In this document: positions 1 to 14,300 of the stretch, piece after piece
How the letters are laid out: each line of letters opens with the position of its first letter
Position numbering within the stretch: position 1 is the stretch's first letter
Source: Macrotrachela quadricornifera
Taxonomy: Eukaryota > Rotifera > Eurotatoria > Philodinida > Philodinidae
Reading direction: 5' to 3'
Length of the DNA: 64,000 nucleotides
Assembly: GCA_022393335.1 (NCBI GenBank)
Contig: JAJEKB010020579.1
Coordinates: 1-64,000, forward strand
Notes under the pieces: generated by a model
Database searches by the model: none
The model's input: the letters and a program-made list of their open reading frames with translations, nothing else
What the model was told of the DNA's origin: nothing
Program-made: the position numbers and the translations under genes

Positions 1-2040
1 AAATTATTTTTAGTTTTGTTCTATTAAAAAAAATCATACTCAATGCCTAAAATAATGATGTACTTTTATGACATGTATTTATGGAATATTTTCATGCTTT
101 CTTTCCTTTAACTCCAAATTTATAGTCCAAAGAAAAACTATGAAAAAATCCGTTTGCTATAGGACAAGAACATAAAAAAGAGAAAAGAAAAAAAAAGCAT
201 CGAACGAAAAGAGATTAACATATGTCATTTGATGATTATTCATTTTCTTGTTTTGTAAACCATTTGACCTCGGTTTCATTCATAAAACTTGATGACAAAT
301 ATCTATCATTGACTATATTTTCAAACTTTTGCCTTTCTACAGGCAATAAATAAGCAAAATAAAAATAGATAGAAACACAAACGATTATATATTCTAATCA
401 ATAATATCTTCAGTTAGATACGAGATGGCATACGCTTTATTCTTAATAATCATACTAATTATCATATAACCTTGTTAAAGTATATTCGTAATAATAATAA
501 TAATAATAAAAGCAAACTGGTGAAGGACTTTATAAATGTTATGCTTCACACCACATTACTAATGATAATAACAATGCCATCTTTAATTAATTCATGATCA
601 TTGTATATTGAAGTTAATTTACTGAAGTAATTTTAAACATCTACTATTCAAAATGTAATTAAAGTAAATGTAATTTTCTTCATTCTTTAACGATGGATAG
701 AAATACTAAAATCATTCCTCTCGACTTTCCAAAATTTTCTTAACTAAGATATTGTTCTATTACAAATTCTTTTACTGTACCAATGTACACCGTTAACATA
801 TATTAGATTCTTGGCATGAAACTATTTTATTTTAAATGATCGGGATAAATTAATATCTTGATTAGATGTTATCTATAATTATTGTATAAAGAGAGCAGAA
901 ATTTAACAAAAGCTTGGAATAAACTGTTCATTTTCTTATGATGATTGTATTGTAATATCTTTATCAATCTCTACTGATCACCAATGAATGGACAAGAAAA
1001 AAAAATAAAGCCTTTTTTTCTTGAATTAATATTTTTAATTCAATTATTAATCTTATTCTAGCATTTATAGTGTTATCAAAAAATTCTTCTCATCTGGTTA
1101 AACTTTATGTCTATCTTTGAAAAACATCAATTAACGTTACCTCATAACTGTTAACAACGAGTATACTTGTTAGAGCAATCTTTATGGAAAAGATGGAGAC
1201 TGCAATTCCTTAACTCTTGTTTCTTTATATACTGTACGTCAAGTCTAACATCCTGCATTGGTTGGAGCTCGCTCTACTGGTTTTGATGTTAATATCCAAG
1301 TTCGCCATTACGACGATCGTACACGACCGTGTACATGTTGTGGGACACTCGTTTAGTATGCTCCATATTACGGTCGTTTATTACCGTATTGTATACGACG
1401 AAATACTCTTCTCGTCAACTATTGTGCAATCTGTGCTGTAAAACGACTGTATTTAAGCGCACCCTGACATATGATAATGTAAACGATCGTATCCGACTCT
1501 ATCATAACACACGATCAACTTCTATTAGAACAAAAAGGCCTTTTTTCTAAATATCTATTCTGTTGGATATAAGAAAGTGACAATAGAAAAATGTTAAGCA
1601 AATTTTGAAATCGATTTTTTTTATTCAAATCTTAACAGAACATACAAAAGATGTAGTTGCAATATATGCAAGTGTACTTTTTTGAAAGCTGCAACAGATG
1701 ACGCAAGTTAATGTCATCTATTAGGGTTAGATAGTTTTACTTGTCTTTCTTTCGAATCGCACACACATATTGTTAGTAATATTTCAAAACTGAAAACCTT
1801 TTGAATATCATAAGATGCCTTCGAAAAGCATGACAGCAAGTTTCAAGTTTTTCTTCGTTAGACTGTCAAAATGTGATTGTTTTTCAAAATGTCATTTATA
1901 TATTTTGAAAAAAATCTCAATGCATCTTTCTGTGATAAAAACTCAATTTCGACATATTTTTGATAAATTGGTGTTTCTGAAGAATCCTTGAGAATGTACC
2001 CAGTTAGATGAAATATGTAAATTTGACGATAGAATGACAC
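1..2040. other. Gene-free stretch with simple repeats
   Basis: No convincing gene is visible. There is a short AAT trinucleotide run near 490-510. Positions about 1200-1550 are clearly richer in CG dinucleotides than their surroundings and contain several short variants of a partly palindromic motif resembling ACGATCGTA. Short open frames there have no recognisable protein features and look like chance. Confidence 0.5.
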
Positions 2041-2113
2041 GCCCGTGTGGCTCAGTGGCTAGAGCACTGGTCTAGTAAACCAGGGGTCGACAGTTCAATT
2101 CTGTCCTCGGGCA
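2041..2113 (+). tRNA. tRNA-Thr (anticodon AGT)
   Basis: The full cloverleaf can be drawn by eye. There is a 7-bp acceptor stem (one T-T mismatch at pair 6), a D arm with GCTC/GAGC, and an anticodon stem CTGGT/ACCAG around the loop CTAGTAA, which gives anticodon AGT for threonine. A 5-base variable loop and a T arm GACAG/CTGTC with loop TTCAATT follow, then discriminator base A at 2113. No intron is present and no CCA is encoded. Internal promoter boxes A and B are present. The T-T mismatch is mild and does not by itself suggest a pseudogene, but it is worth noting. Confidence 0.9.
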
Positions 2114-4247
2114 TAAATAATTGCGAATTTTTTTTACTCTCTTACACAGCTGTTGCTACCGCCGTTGTATAGATGGGACGCAATGATAACGATTTAGTTT
2201 TGAGACATGTTGGACTTGCTTGATATAAATCCTTTAAAAGGCTTTTTGAAATTTTCATCGTATTAATATGGTATTATAGAGGATCTGTGCAAGTGTTTCA
2301 TTAAAAGACTTGAGCAACATTTTTATGACTGTTATTGTCTTAAATGATATTTTTGAGATCAGATACGATTATTTCAGAGATTAACCTCTTCATGTACCTT
2401 CATCAGAAATGAATTGATCCTCTCATTGTTTCTGACACATACGATGGTATCCGGATCGATTCCTTATGGATACGATCCGTATCCCGAAGGCTCCCACAGG
2501 AACATGATGTTATTCTCTATTATTTTCGTTGTGCGGTATATGATGACTTCTTGTCGGATATTACTTTCATATCCCGTATGTCTATTTCGTCGTTTTCAGG
2601 AGGAACATCGTGTAAACTTGCAGAAAATGTTCAAAAAACCCATTACTTCTAGCGGATTTTAGCCTGATCTGATTGCCAGAATCAACAACTTGGAAATACT
2701 TCAACTGGGATGTATTCAAATGTTTTCCCATTTCAATGGAACTTTCAATATTTGTAGAACTTTTTCATTCTGAGCATTTTGATAAAAATTATTTTCAAAC
2801 ACCTTTGTTTTGATTAAGATGTTCTTAAATTACTATAAACGGCAAAATCCTAAAACCTCTCAAAAAATTCTTTTTTTTCAATTTGGATTTTTGCTATTTG
2901 TAGTATTTTGAGAGTATCTCCATCAAAAGAAAGTCGTTTTGAAAACCTTTTTTTATCAAAATTCTTTGAATGAAAAGTTTCATCGAAATAACAAAAACAT
3001 TTATGTACAATATAGTTAATGTGTTATACAAATATCCAGCTATAATAGTAAAAGCGTTCGATCTTTTCACAAACAGGTTAGAAGAACAAACTCTTTTTAT
3101 GGTAAGTATAACTCACTTGTTTTATAAGATATATTAAGTTTTTACTCAAAAAAGAATGGACACCTGACAATGTTTCCTTGCTAGTATTTTGGTATCTTGT
3201 CAAATTTTTTATTAAAATAGAATATAATAGCTTATGTTTAGATAATTCAATGAACAATCGATCTTTAAGTTTCTCTTATATTGTCTATATAGCAAACGAT
3301 GAAGAAACTTTATCTGTGCGCTAACTTACAATAACTGAATTAAATGTAAATATACTTTCTAATATCATTGAAAACTATTCATCCTGACATATACTAGTTC
3401 CACTGAACAGATACATGGTATTTCCGCTTAAACAAATTGTATTATTTAAAAATTACAAAAGAAAATTATTTATATCGAAATGCTCTCATAATATAATCTA
3501 TCATTTTGACGTCATTTTGATTTAGTCAATAGTAAAAGAATAAAAGTCATAGTGCATAACAGAATAGAGAGTATAATAGTGTACGTTTGTGTTATTATCG
3601 AACGTTTTTGATTATTCATTTTTAAGAATAAAATTTACTTTAGTTTATTTCACTAAAATGTTTTCTTACAATTTAAACAGAAATTTGTGTTTGTAATTGA
3701 GAAACAAATATATTATGAGATAAACAAAAATTATCAGTTTAAAAAAATAGCAATACGGGAAAAGTAAAAAATACGATCATATTGAATAAATGGACAGAAC
3801 AATGTTTTCTATGTTTATAAGTTAATTTTGTTAGTTTTAAAAAGAATCAACATCATGTTTGACCTGATAGAATGAAAGAGTGACCTGAAATGGCTTATCG
3901 ATCGATTCTTCTATTACATTCGTTTCTCTAGAAAGTGAATTATTTTTCTTTTACGTTAAACAACGATAATAATTTACGTTGGACTAATATGTCATCACAT
4001 ATGTATTCACTTTTTATTTGTTTCAATAGACTACTATTTGAAATATATCTGTCGAAAAAGTGAAGGAATGAATTTTCTCTTACCTCGATTAGTTATCATC
4101 ACTATATTTGTCCTTTGTTTCCTCTTCGTATAAATATCACTGTATGTTAAATATATTTCATATCATTTTTGTTGTCATATCAAGTAAGCTTGTTATTTAT
4201 TTTCTATACATAATCAATAGAATTTATCTTATAGTTAAATCAGGCAA
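2114..4247. other. Intergenic, no gene seen
   Basis: AT-rich sequence without a supported gene. Around 2440-2590 there is another CG-richer patch with short near-palindromes (GGATACGATCCGTATCC type). It resembles the patch at 1200-1550 in composition and may be a relic of the same repeat. Confidence 0.4.
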
Positions 4248-4874
4248 ATGTATATTAAATTACTTTTACTTATTACTATTAGTATTATTAGTGCACAACA
4301 TGATTCTTATTCGTTAAGAATAAAAGATGATGCTGCAACATATGTTCAACTACATATGAAATATCTTCAACGTTTACCATTTTTTCATGTTCGTTCGATT
4401 TTTGCTAAAAGTTGTAGAGTTGTGCATGACTGTTGTCCAGCACAACGTTATAATTTATTTAAATTGATTCATGAAAATAAACTTCCAGATACATGTATTA
4501 AAGCTCCAGGTACAATAGTATTTCAATCATATACACCAGAATGTAAAAGTTTGGTTCAATCATGGTATAATTTTGGAAAGCCTGGTAGTGCATATAATAA
4601 ATATGTAGATGCTATTCGCAGCATTCCAGGTGCTTCCAATCGAGCACAATATCGACGATCATTAATGCTTAATGTATGTTCTGCTGATGAATTAGAAGCT
4701 TATTATTGTCAACCAGAAAATCGAGTACCACTTCAATCATGTGTAGAAAAAGTTTTACGATCAATTGGTCGTAAAGAAGGTGCCGATAGTTATCATACAT
4801 TTGTTCATCAATTCAAAAATGATTTCAAAAGTATTTATAATGCAATTCACAAAGCTTTTCCTTATGTAGTCTAA
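4248..4874 (+). CDS. Small secreted cysteine-containing protein, unknown family
   Basis: An uninterrupted 208-codon gene. Residues 1-16 form a hydrophobic signal peptide (MYIKLLLLITISIISA), with likely cleavage around A16-Q17. The remainder is soluble, basic, and holds eight cysteines (56, 62, 63, 83, 99, 144, 154, 165), an even number compatible with four disulfides. There is no second membrane segment and no recognised domain. Codon use matches the other genes in the window, and two overlapping AATAAA signals lie about 30 bp after the stop. An acceptor-like AG sits a few bases before the ATG. I do not recognise the family; an extracellular or gut protein is possible but unproven. Confidence 0.75.
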   Translation: MYIKLLLLITISIISAQHDSYSLRIKDDAATYVQLHMKYLQRLPFFHVRSIFAKSCRVVHDCCPAQRYNLFKLIHENKLPDTCIKAPGTIVFQSYTPECKSLVQSWYNFGKPGSAYNKYVDAIRSIPGASNRAQYRRSLMLNVCSADELEAYYCQPENRVPLQSCVEKVLRSIGRKEGADSYHTFVHQFKNDFKSIYNAIHKAFPYVV

Positions 4875-4904
4875 CTATTTTTTATTTCATCTAAATTTTC
4901 TTTA

Positions 4905-4914
4905 AATAAATAAA
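4905..4914 (+). promoter_or_regulatory. Overlapping AATAAA polyadenylation signals
   Basis: Two overlapping AATAAA hexamers (4905-4910 and 4909-4914) lie 30-40 bp downstream of the stop codon of the secreted-protein gene. This is the expected place for its 3' end signal. Confidence 0.6.
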
Positions 4915-7900
4915 ATTTCAATATTGTAAAGTGTATCTTTTTTTTCATAAGATTTACTTTGACTAATAACACAAAATAATTTAGAAATAAAAAAACAATA
5001 TAACGGGTAGTCGGAAAATTTTAGCACAAAATATTTGACTCGTTTTTGCGCATTTAAATGCAATGAGAAGGAGTAAGAAGTAGTGAACCAGAATCAGAAT
5101 TTAATGCTCTTTTAGAATAACTAATCAGAATTTTTCTACGACTTTTGGCTATTGAACTAGAAGTAAATCTTTAAAAGATTCAAAAATATCTTTTGAATAA
5201 CAAAAATACACATGAAATTTGTTTCAGGAGTTCTACAAAATTTTACTGAAAATACGAAAAGATGCAATAATTTGAAAAATCTTTCCTTATTCACATCATA
5301 TCTATATATAGGATTTGTTCAATGTCAGGATTTATTCGAATCTGTACGAATATAATTGATTTTAAATACATTCTATGTTCTTGTCGTTTATTTAATTATC
5401 ATGAATATGAAAGTTTAAATATTTTGTGTTTATATATATAAATAAAGAGATTGAAACTGTCTGACTAAGAAGAATACATCTAAACAAAAGGAAGACAATG
5501 AAAGTATCTTATATCGAACTATTAATATCTATATGTTTACAACTATTTGATCAGTAGTAAAAATAACTTATATTTGAATGAACTGATTCAATATATATAT
5601 GTTGCGACAGAATAATGAAATCTTAGTTGGATTATATTTGCATTAATTATTGTTGAATTAGCACGCTTGATAATATCTATATTCATCTGATGAAACAATT
5701 ATGAAATTGGACGAATTATTAGTTCGTAAAGTCTTACTGATTCTATATGGAAATAGAATGAAAAGAATTGAGATCTACAAGATACATTAATTTCTGATTC
5801 AAAAGCGCTTCAACATCGGAAAACGTGTCTTGGTAAGATGAGACACTTGTGAGTTTCTTTTTTTATCTTAATGACAAAGTTTACAAATATTCTCAAAATT
5901 GTATCATGTTTTCTATAACAGAAAGTTATAAACTTTTTTTCAACAAACTATTTCGTTATAATGATCTCTCAATCATTATGATCCCTATGAAATGCTTTAT
6001 TAGTATGCGTGCTAATATATTCTTATAGAAACTATGCAACAATGCCAGGTATATTTACAATAAAGCTCATAAAATCATATGAAATTCTCGTTTCAGTAAT
6101 TGTTTAAAGCTTTCATTGTGTCTGTGACAGACTGTTCTGCAGTGATGCGTTAGCTAAGCAATATTTTGCAAAAAAAACTTGACCAGTGAAGAAATTATAT
6201 GTATCTTTTAAGTGTATACAACTTTGGGGATAATCTATACATCGGTTATAATACAAATTAAGTTATTAGCATTATCTTCATCTCATATAAACTATCATGA
6301 GAAATCGACAGAATTATTATAACAAAAAGTTAATATTTTTTAGATAATACGATTATCAAATGAGGTTGACTTTCAGTAGGATTATTGAAAGAATTCAATA
6401 GTTAAGAATGTTTTAATAAATCGAAATATTTGATGAATTCTTCTTTAATTAGACTTTAAAGTATATAATTAACTTGTATATAATCATGTAACCAAATGTA
6501 AAACTTTTCTTAAATAATATTTATTTTTATTTAGTATTCGAATGTATTTTACACATACTTGTTTATTTTCATCGATTCTTTGTATATGAAACAGAATAGT
6601 ATTTATGTACATCTAATTTTAAACACTTCTTTCGATATTTTCATAAATTAATACCGATAAATGATGATAAAATCTTCAGATTATTGTTAATGATGATGAT
6701 AGAGAAAATGTAAAGCTTCGAATATATTCATATCATAATAAAAAAATGCTTTTTTATTTTTTAAATGTGATGTTTATTTTAATAATACTGAAATTTTGAG
6801 TTCAATATATGATGAACAGAACTGAAAATCAATGTGAAACAATTTATTAACTATTGCGCAATCATTCCTGAAGACAGTTTCAATATTTAGACATTTTAAT
6901 ATTAATGTATTATTGTTATTATTTATGCTTTCGATCAACAAAGTTTATCTTGTAGTTTTTTTCATTTTTGAATGGAATATGTGTCAGATAAAAACTACTA
7001 TTTCGATGATCGTCTAACAGATCATTAAAGTTCCGTTTATCATCATTTTAAAGTATTAGATACAACAAAAGATTATCATTCTACTATCCATTTGTATACA
7101 ACAAGTCTCGTATTTTTTTCTCATAGATAATTTATCATGAAATTGTTGTATTCACTTCTACTAACTTACATTAATTTAATACTTATCCTGTCCGATGAAT
7201 ATTAATCAGAGATTAGATCGATTCGCTTTGAAACCGAAGCGATTAAGGAACTAGAAAACAGTCTCTGTAAGATCTAAATTGAAACTATAAATAAATTCTA
7301 CCGTATTCAGGATCGAGATCATTGTAGTACAGATGGTCTTTCCGGCATTTCATCATTATCATTGTTCTGAATTAGTCATAATTATAGCTTTCCTATCCTT
7401 CGCAAAAAATCAGCATTATATTGAGGTTCTTTGAGCACACAATTTTGGTTAGACACCTTTAGAAAAGTCTATCACGATATATAATATAAAGAAAAATAAG
7501 GAATAGTGGCCTAGATTAATTTATAAAGCGATCAAAAAGAATTGAGACAACCAGTTTACTCAACTCTTATCGTAGCAGAAATCAGAAGAAAGATTTACTA
7601 ACTTACCTGAAAAAATTTAGAGCACCTCACTTCCTTAGATTGTTTCGAAAATACTTTCTTTTCTGTTTATTGTTTGTTTATTTAAATTTGCTCATTGTCT
7701 ATTTTTTTCTACAGGATCATGACAACGCCTTCTTTGAATTGAAAAAAGTTCTTTAGCTTAGGCCTCAATTACATCGAAAAAAGTAAAACAAATCAAGCAA
7801 TATGATCGATATATTATCATTTGGGTCATCTTTTTAAAATGAAATAGCTGTTAATTCAAACTTAATTCGCTTCATCTTTTTCAGTGTGAATGAAACCTTA

Positions 7901-8384
7901 ATGTTAAATTGATAATTAAAACAACTTATTATGAACTTTATTTACAAGAAAAAATCAATTTTATAAAAAAAAAGAGAGAAAGAACATGGACTTTTCTGTA
8001 TACTATTAAATTATAAATTTCAAAATTCAATTAAAGCTGTTTGAAATACTTTAAAAAGAAAATGAGAATATACAGATGATTACTAATTAAACAAAAATAG
8101 AAAAACTAAAAAGAAAACTTAAAAATGAATCTAATCAAGATATCAACACGTGCATCTATGAATGGTGCACTTTACAAAGAACAAAGAATATTCTCACATT
8201 TGAGTGAAGGTAAAAGGTAAAAATATGTGATTGAAATAAATAAAAAAACACGTTTTCTTTACATAAATCCCCTCCTATCTGATCATTCCGTCAATATGCA
8301 CGATTTATGAAAGTTCCAGTGATGTTCAGAATAGAGGAGTTTTACTGTAGATAATTAAAGAACAAGAAGTCATTTTGCCATTTT
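4915..8384. other. Intergenic, no gene seen
   Basis: About 3.5 kb of AT-rich sequence with short AT microsatellite runs (for example near 5430-5450 and 5590-5600). No open frame with domain-like content, no tRNA and no clear terminal inverted repeats were seen. Confidence 0.4.
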
Positions 8385-11300
8385 TTATAAGTACTTTTTG
8401 TGGTAGAAGGAAATATACAGTGATTTATCATTAATTTTATATTGATCAGCATATTTTATCACATTAACTGCTTGTTGTGCATTATCGCATTGAAGAAAGG
8501 CATATCTAAATTAAAAAGAAACATTAATTATTGAAAACTATATCCTTTGAGTATTTTTTGACACACATTATCTATTCTGATATTATTAATTTTGATTTCT
8601 ATTATTTTTCCTTATATTACATTGCTGTTCTTTTGTCTTAATGCTCCGATATAATCGAATTTCTATTAAATATGAGTTGCTTTCAAACTATATCTTATTA
8701 TAAATCTAATTGATCAGTGATGATCGTAGTGATACTGCGTTATATACAAGACATGCACAGTTAAAATAAAATAATTGTATTTTTACCTAAAAAAGATCAT
8801 TTTTGCATTCATGGCATTCGTCATTTTGGTCAAGTACTTATATAATCATAACTATCTATGACATTCATTTTCAAATATCTTGTATCGATTTAGAAATAAT
8901 TTAAACATAGCAAGAAAATGTTTTAGTTTCAATAAACAGAAAAAAAGTGACAAAGGGATTTGACAAATGCTTTCTAAAAGTTACACGCACAGTGATGGGT
9001 TCTTAGCGTATGTAGTACCTATGAAGAAAAGATGTATGTAAAATACATTTAAGAAAATATATATATTCCTCTATTGATTTAATGAATACATTACATGTTG
9101 TAGTTTGCTGTAAAAATAACACAAAGTCAGTGTATTAAATCTACATAAGGATGTTGAACTATTTGTCTTTCTCGAGAAAAAATTCGAATTTTGAATAATC
9201 TTCGAAGCAGACTGCACTTTGAACATAATAAACATGAAACTCTTGTTTTATTAAACAATTAGATATTTACTAAAACAATGAAATATCTATGAAATAGAGT
9301 CCGAAAAGTATGTCCTACATAGAATGATGAAATTAATGTAAAACAAGTATTATCAGTCTTTTTCTCTTCGAATTAATAAATAATATTATATAAAAAATAT
9401 CATAATTATGTCATAAACTAACAATAGTTATTGATCTCATAAATTTTTTGAATACAAATCGAGGATGTTTATACATATGATATATTATATCTATTTTAAA
9501 AATATTCTTATTATACTGTGGAATACAAGGTTAGGAAACAAGACGATTGTATGTAGTCATTCTTCATGAGATCGTTTGTGATTACTACTTCATGAAAATT
9601 CGACTTGATATTGTGAAATCTATTACTAAAATAATATTCTTACCCCCATAAGAGTTTTATTGGTTCTTTAACATTTTTCCTTTTAGAATTATTGAATGCA
9701 TAACGTGCTGGACAATATTGTAATATTTGACAATTGGCAAACAAATTTTGTAAATCATTTTCACTAACATTTTCGGGTATTCTGCTGACAAAAATTTTTT
9801 TTTCATCATAAGATTGATATCTTTTTCGAAGACGTGAACGTTCATGAGCATATTCAATACGGCATGTAGAACCAAAACGAATTCGATCAATTGGTTGCAA
9901 AAGATTATATTCAGCATCTCTTGATGTACGATGTATAACAAAAGCATATCTAGAAAAGTATTATTAAATACTATTTTAGACAACTAATATTAAAGATACT
10001 ATAACATACTGAAAGTGTGGTGTTGTTTGACATTGCTTGAGTGTTACTTTAATACAACCGATAAAATGATGATATAGATCATTTATTCCTACATCACGCC
10101 GTAATTGTGATATAAATAGAGTCTTACGACCATTTAATTTTTTCTTTATCTTTTGTTTTTTAACATGAATTTTATGATAAAAATCTGTTGTTGAGTTGTT
10201 GTTAGGAATCAATGAATTATTAGTCTAAATAAATGAAAATTTTTTTTTATTTGATAGATTACCCTGATTACAAAATAATGAAGCGCTATAGTTAAGAAAT
10301 TAGTAATCTTTTCATAGAACACAAATAATAGATTTTTACTTAATTTTTAATTAAAACTTATTTAAGAAGAAAATATTGAAAAGTATCATCTAGGTCTCGA
10401 AATAGATGCAATAAGATTCGAGTGAATTTTTTTCACAGACATGTCACAAAGTATCAGAGGAATGCAAATTGATTTTTGTTTTCTAAAATACCTTTTTACT
10501 TTCGATGATTTATAATGAGAACTTGTATATTACGATTATGACATACTTTTGTAACTTGATATAAATCAAACTCTAATTGTAATAGGTGGTTCATAGAGAT
10601 TGAAATAATTTTATTTTCTATTTTTCAAAACTACAAACATATTTCTAATGTTTCATTCTTAACTTATTTAATGAAGAATTTTTTGTTCGTCAAAATTATT
10701 AACTTTGTTTTCAGGTAAATAGTTCTTGTTGATGACAAGTAAGACTAATTTGTACTCCGTTGTTCACCTGAGATAGTTTAAGAACCAAACTTGATAAACT
10801 ATTTTTGAGATTGGACTCTACTTAAATTTGAAATGTCATTACAGTTGAGTGGTTAAGTTGTTCGACACATACGCACAGATTTCTGTGTTCAAACTTTGAT
10901 GCTAGTAGACATAGAATCATCTAGAACGTGTCATTACCGGCTGTTTATCTCGGATAACACATCCGATAACATATTAACTACATGGCTGTCATACACCATG
11001 TAGTTTCTGTTACTAGTATATAGTTAGTCAGTGTGTATCGAGAGTTTAAGTGATGAAGCTGAAGATCTATGAGCTAGGTAATACTTCCATTCAGGGCTTG
11101 AACTAGTAATAGTTGTAGAGAAAATATCAGGCTATCAAAACTGCCTGGAGTACCACTTTATCATCTAAGTTTGAACGATTCTAGAAGATTCTCCGCGAAC
11201 TTCTCAATCGATTAATGTACATTTCAGTACAAAATTCTGGCATCTTCTTTCTCTCTTTTCTTCTCTATGTTTTCATATTTTACAAGAAGTTTCTTATCGA

Positions 11301-14300
11301 TTAGAAGTACGAAATGAGCATGCATTCTTATGACTCACTCTATACTTTAGGATAATAAGACAGTTATAGCTTTAAATTGTAAAAAAATCGACAAGATCAA
11401 GTAGGTAGAGAGACAGACTAGTGAATAGCAGTATGTTAACATCATATTGTATATCTAACTTTGGAAGGAATATCCTCCTAAGCACATTTAAAAACATTTC
11501 GTTAGATGTTAATTCTGCACCTGTTTCATTCTGAGAAGTAGCATCATGAATCTTGTCAAGATACTAGAAAAGTAGAGCATCAAATTCGCTATTTTATGAA
11601 ATTAAATACTTTCAATTTCGATTAAGATTAGATGGACCACAATCTTACACAAATTGACCAATGTTCATCAAATATATCGAAGATTGTAGTTAAACGATTT
11701 AGTATCTCTTAGTTATTCATCGACAAAAAGATCATCCGAAAATTAAAAAAAAGTCAAAAATTTTGTAGAATGAAGAATGATCTATTCATTGCTCTTAGAA
11801 TAAAAAAATGTCAGAAACTAAATGCAAAACGTCGAATCAAAACGTAAACAATTCTTTTCACACTAGGTGAGATGATAATCAAGAAATACTTCCATTATAA
11901 ATTTCGGCATCCTTCACATCAATTATTATTTCTCTTATGGTTGGTTTTATATAAGAACTAGTATTCATTTAAAAGATTAGTTAGATTTTTCAAAGTAGAA
12001 GTAATATAAGCTACTTACTGATTGTTGACTATGGTTATCGTTTAATACATTCTTTGATTGATCAGTTTGAGAATATGTTAATACAGAAGCAGGTGGAGTG
12101 AAAGCAGTTATATTTATAAGATCTTCATATGAAACAAGCTCATTATTAATCAATGTGTCACTGGTAATATTCTTCGATAGAAAATCAGATATACATGTTG
12201 GATAAGATTGATTTTCTACAGTATTTGAAAGTTCAGGTAAATATTCTTGAATAATTGATTCTGTCGTTGTATCCATAGGCATATTGTTGTCATGCATGTC
12301 CAAAAACGATATTTCACTATAGTTGCAAGTAAAATACAAGTCAGATATATATATACATATACTAATATAAAGAAATTTTTCTAAATTTTATTCGTAATTG
12401 ATGAAAATAAACTATTATACAAACGATATCAAAAACGAATGAGTGTCTCAAATAGAAGTAGGCATCAGTCGCGTCTGAAAAATCTGTGTTACAAGTTTAT
12501 TAGAGTCAGAAGTTATTATATTGTAAAACAAGTATGTATCTTGATGAGAAAGAGTAAAATTAAGAAATGTAAACATATGATGATAATTATAGGAAGATGA
12601 AAATACTTTTTAGCATGTTACTTAACATAGTTTTCGCAATATATTTTCGAAAATAAACAAAATTATTATTAACAGAAGTCATAGAATGAAAATTTTTCGA
12701 CCTTCTGAATGATGATGTCTATTATTATTAATAAATAGAATTGTATGGTCCAAGAGATAAATTTCTCATTCATTATTACTTGGAAAATATAAGTCAATTG
12801 ATAAACTTTGTAGCTATAGATAAAACTGTATATAACTATGATCGTTCAGTTTTTTGATCATTTATTTTATTATGTGCAGATTTATCATCGTCAGTTTTGA
12901 AATCCCTTCTTTTGATCTATTTCCACTGCGTTTTATGAATTAACTGAAAATGATCGAACTCGAAGGTTTGGAATCGATGCCTACCTATTTGAATATCAGT
13001 TAAATATTTGTCCGACATTTCATATAGAATACTTAATTAAATAGATTGAAGAAAATCTACAATTGTCGAACTATTTTAATATAATATTAGGAAATGATGT
13101 AAAATGGTAAGATTTTTCATGAGAGAGAATTTTTGTTAAATATGACCTAATTCTTATATGACTCACTTTTGTTGTAAGGATTGATTTTGATCAGTGTTTT
13201 CATTGTGAATTTGTTGGTATTGATCAAAAGGTGTATTGCTAGTACGAAATAATATTAATTCAGGTGCAGATTCATCAAATTTATATTGAATTTGTTGTAA
13301 TTGTACTGTTGGTTTCATATTTACTAATGAAATATCATTAACTAAAATAAATATTCAAATTATTTAGTTTTATCTTTAGCTATGATTCACTTTTGATAAA
13401 CTTTAAACATTTTTTTCAATATTAGGTAAAATCTCCGTTTTATCTATTTATTGACTTGATATTTAAAAGAAGGATTTTATCATTCTATATCATTATTGAA
13501 ACAATGTTTAATCTTAGACGTTCTCATTTATAATATTGAAAATTCAAAAGAAATTTTCAATGAAACTCTATACATATAAAAAAAATATGTTGTGATTTCT
13601 AGTATTGTATTTAAATGTTTATCGAAAATTGCAAATGAGAGCTATAAACTCAATTTCGAAATGATTTCCTATAATAAGAAATTGAAATAATAGAGATTGA
13701 AAAAAATTGTACATTTTTTTTAAAATATTATTCTTTTGTAAAAGATATCGCTCAATATTATTCTTCGATCTTTGATTCCGAAGACCTGTTGAGACGTATC
13801 GTTAACAAACAGTTACGTTATCAAATAACTCATAAAGAGAGTTTTTTCATTGACTATAACATAATGTCTAATTATAACAACTTTGATGCAATAATTATTA
13901 ATAATTTTTGATTTGGAAATCTGCTAGGAATCTGAGATAAACATTGATAAATGACACATATTAATAACAAGGTTGATAATTAAGAGTGTTTCTCTTCTTT
14001 TTTTAAAACTATTTCTCGTTATCCTATAGAGTGCAATTAATTCGGCTAGGACTTTTACCATAGATAAAACACTATAAAGTGGCATGTGTTCAAAGGAAAA
14101 TTTTTTAAAGATAGTTTGACGAAGATTTGCATTCGGGTATATTATGATTCTCATAAACCTGATCCGATTAGGCTGAAAATTTTTTTGAGATACCTCAGAG
14201 GAATTTTAAACATTTTCGAAAACTTTATGCGAGCAATACGTAAATATTCAAAAAACAAAATCAGGGTGTGGACTTTTAAAATTCTATAAATTTGAATACA

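Noticed and set aside
1217..1550. Two overlapping plus-strand open frames
   Set aside because: Non-ATG start for the first, no domain-like content, and no splice-linked partners; the CG-richer patch explains the open frames.
10845..10925. Possible tRNA-like or SINE sequence (TGAGTGGTTAAG and GTTCAAACT words)
   Set aside because: A-box- and B-box-like words are present, but no acceptor or T stem can be paired.
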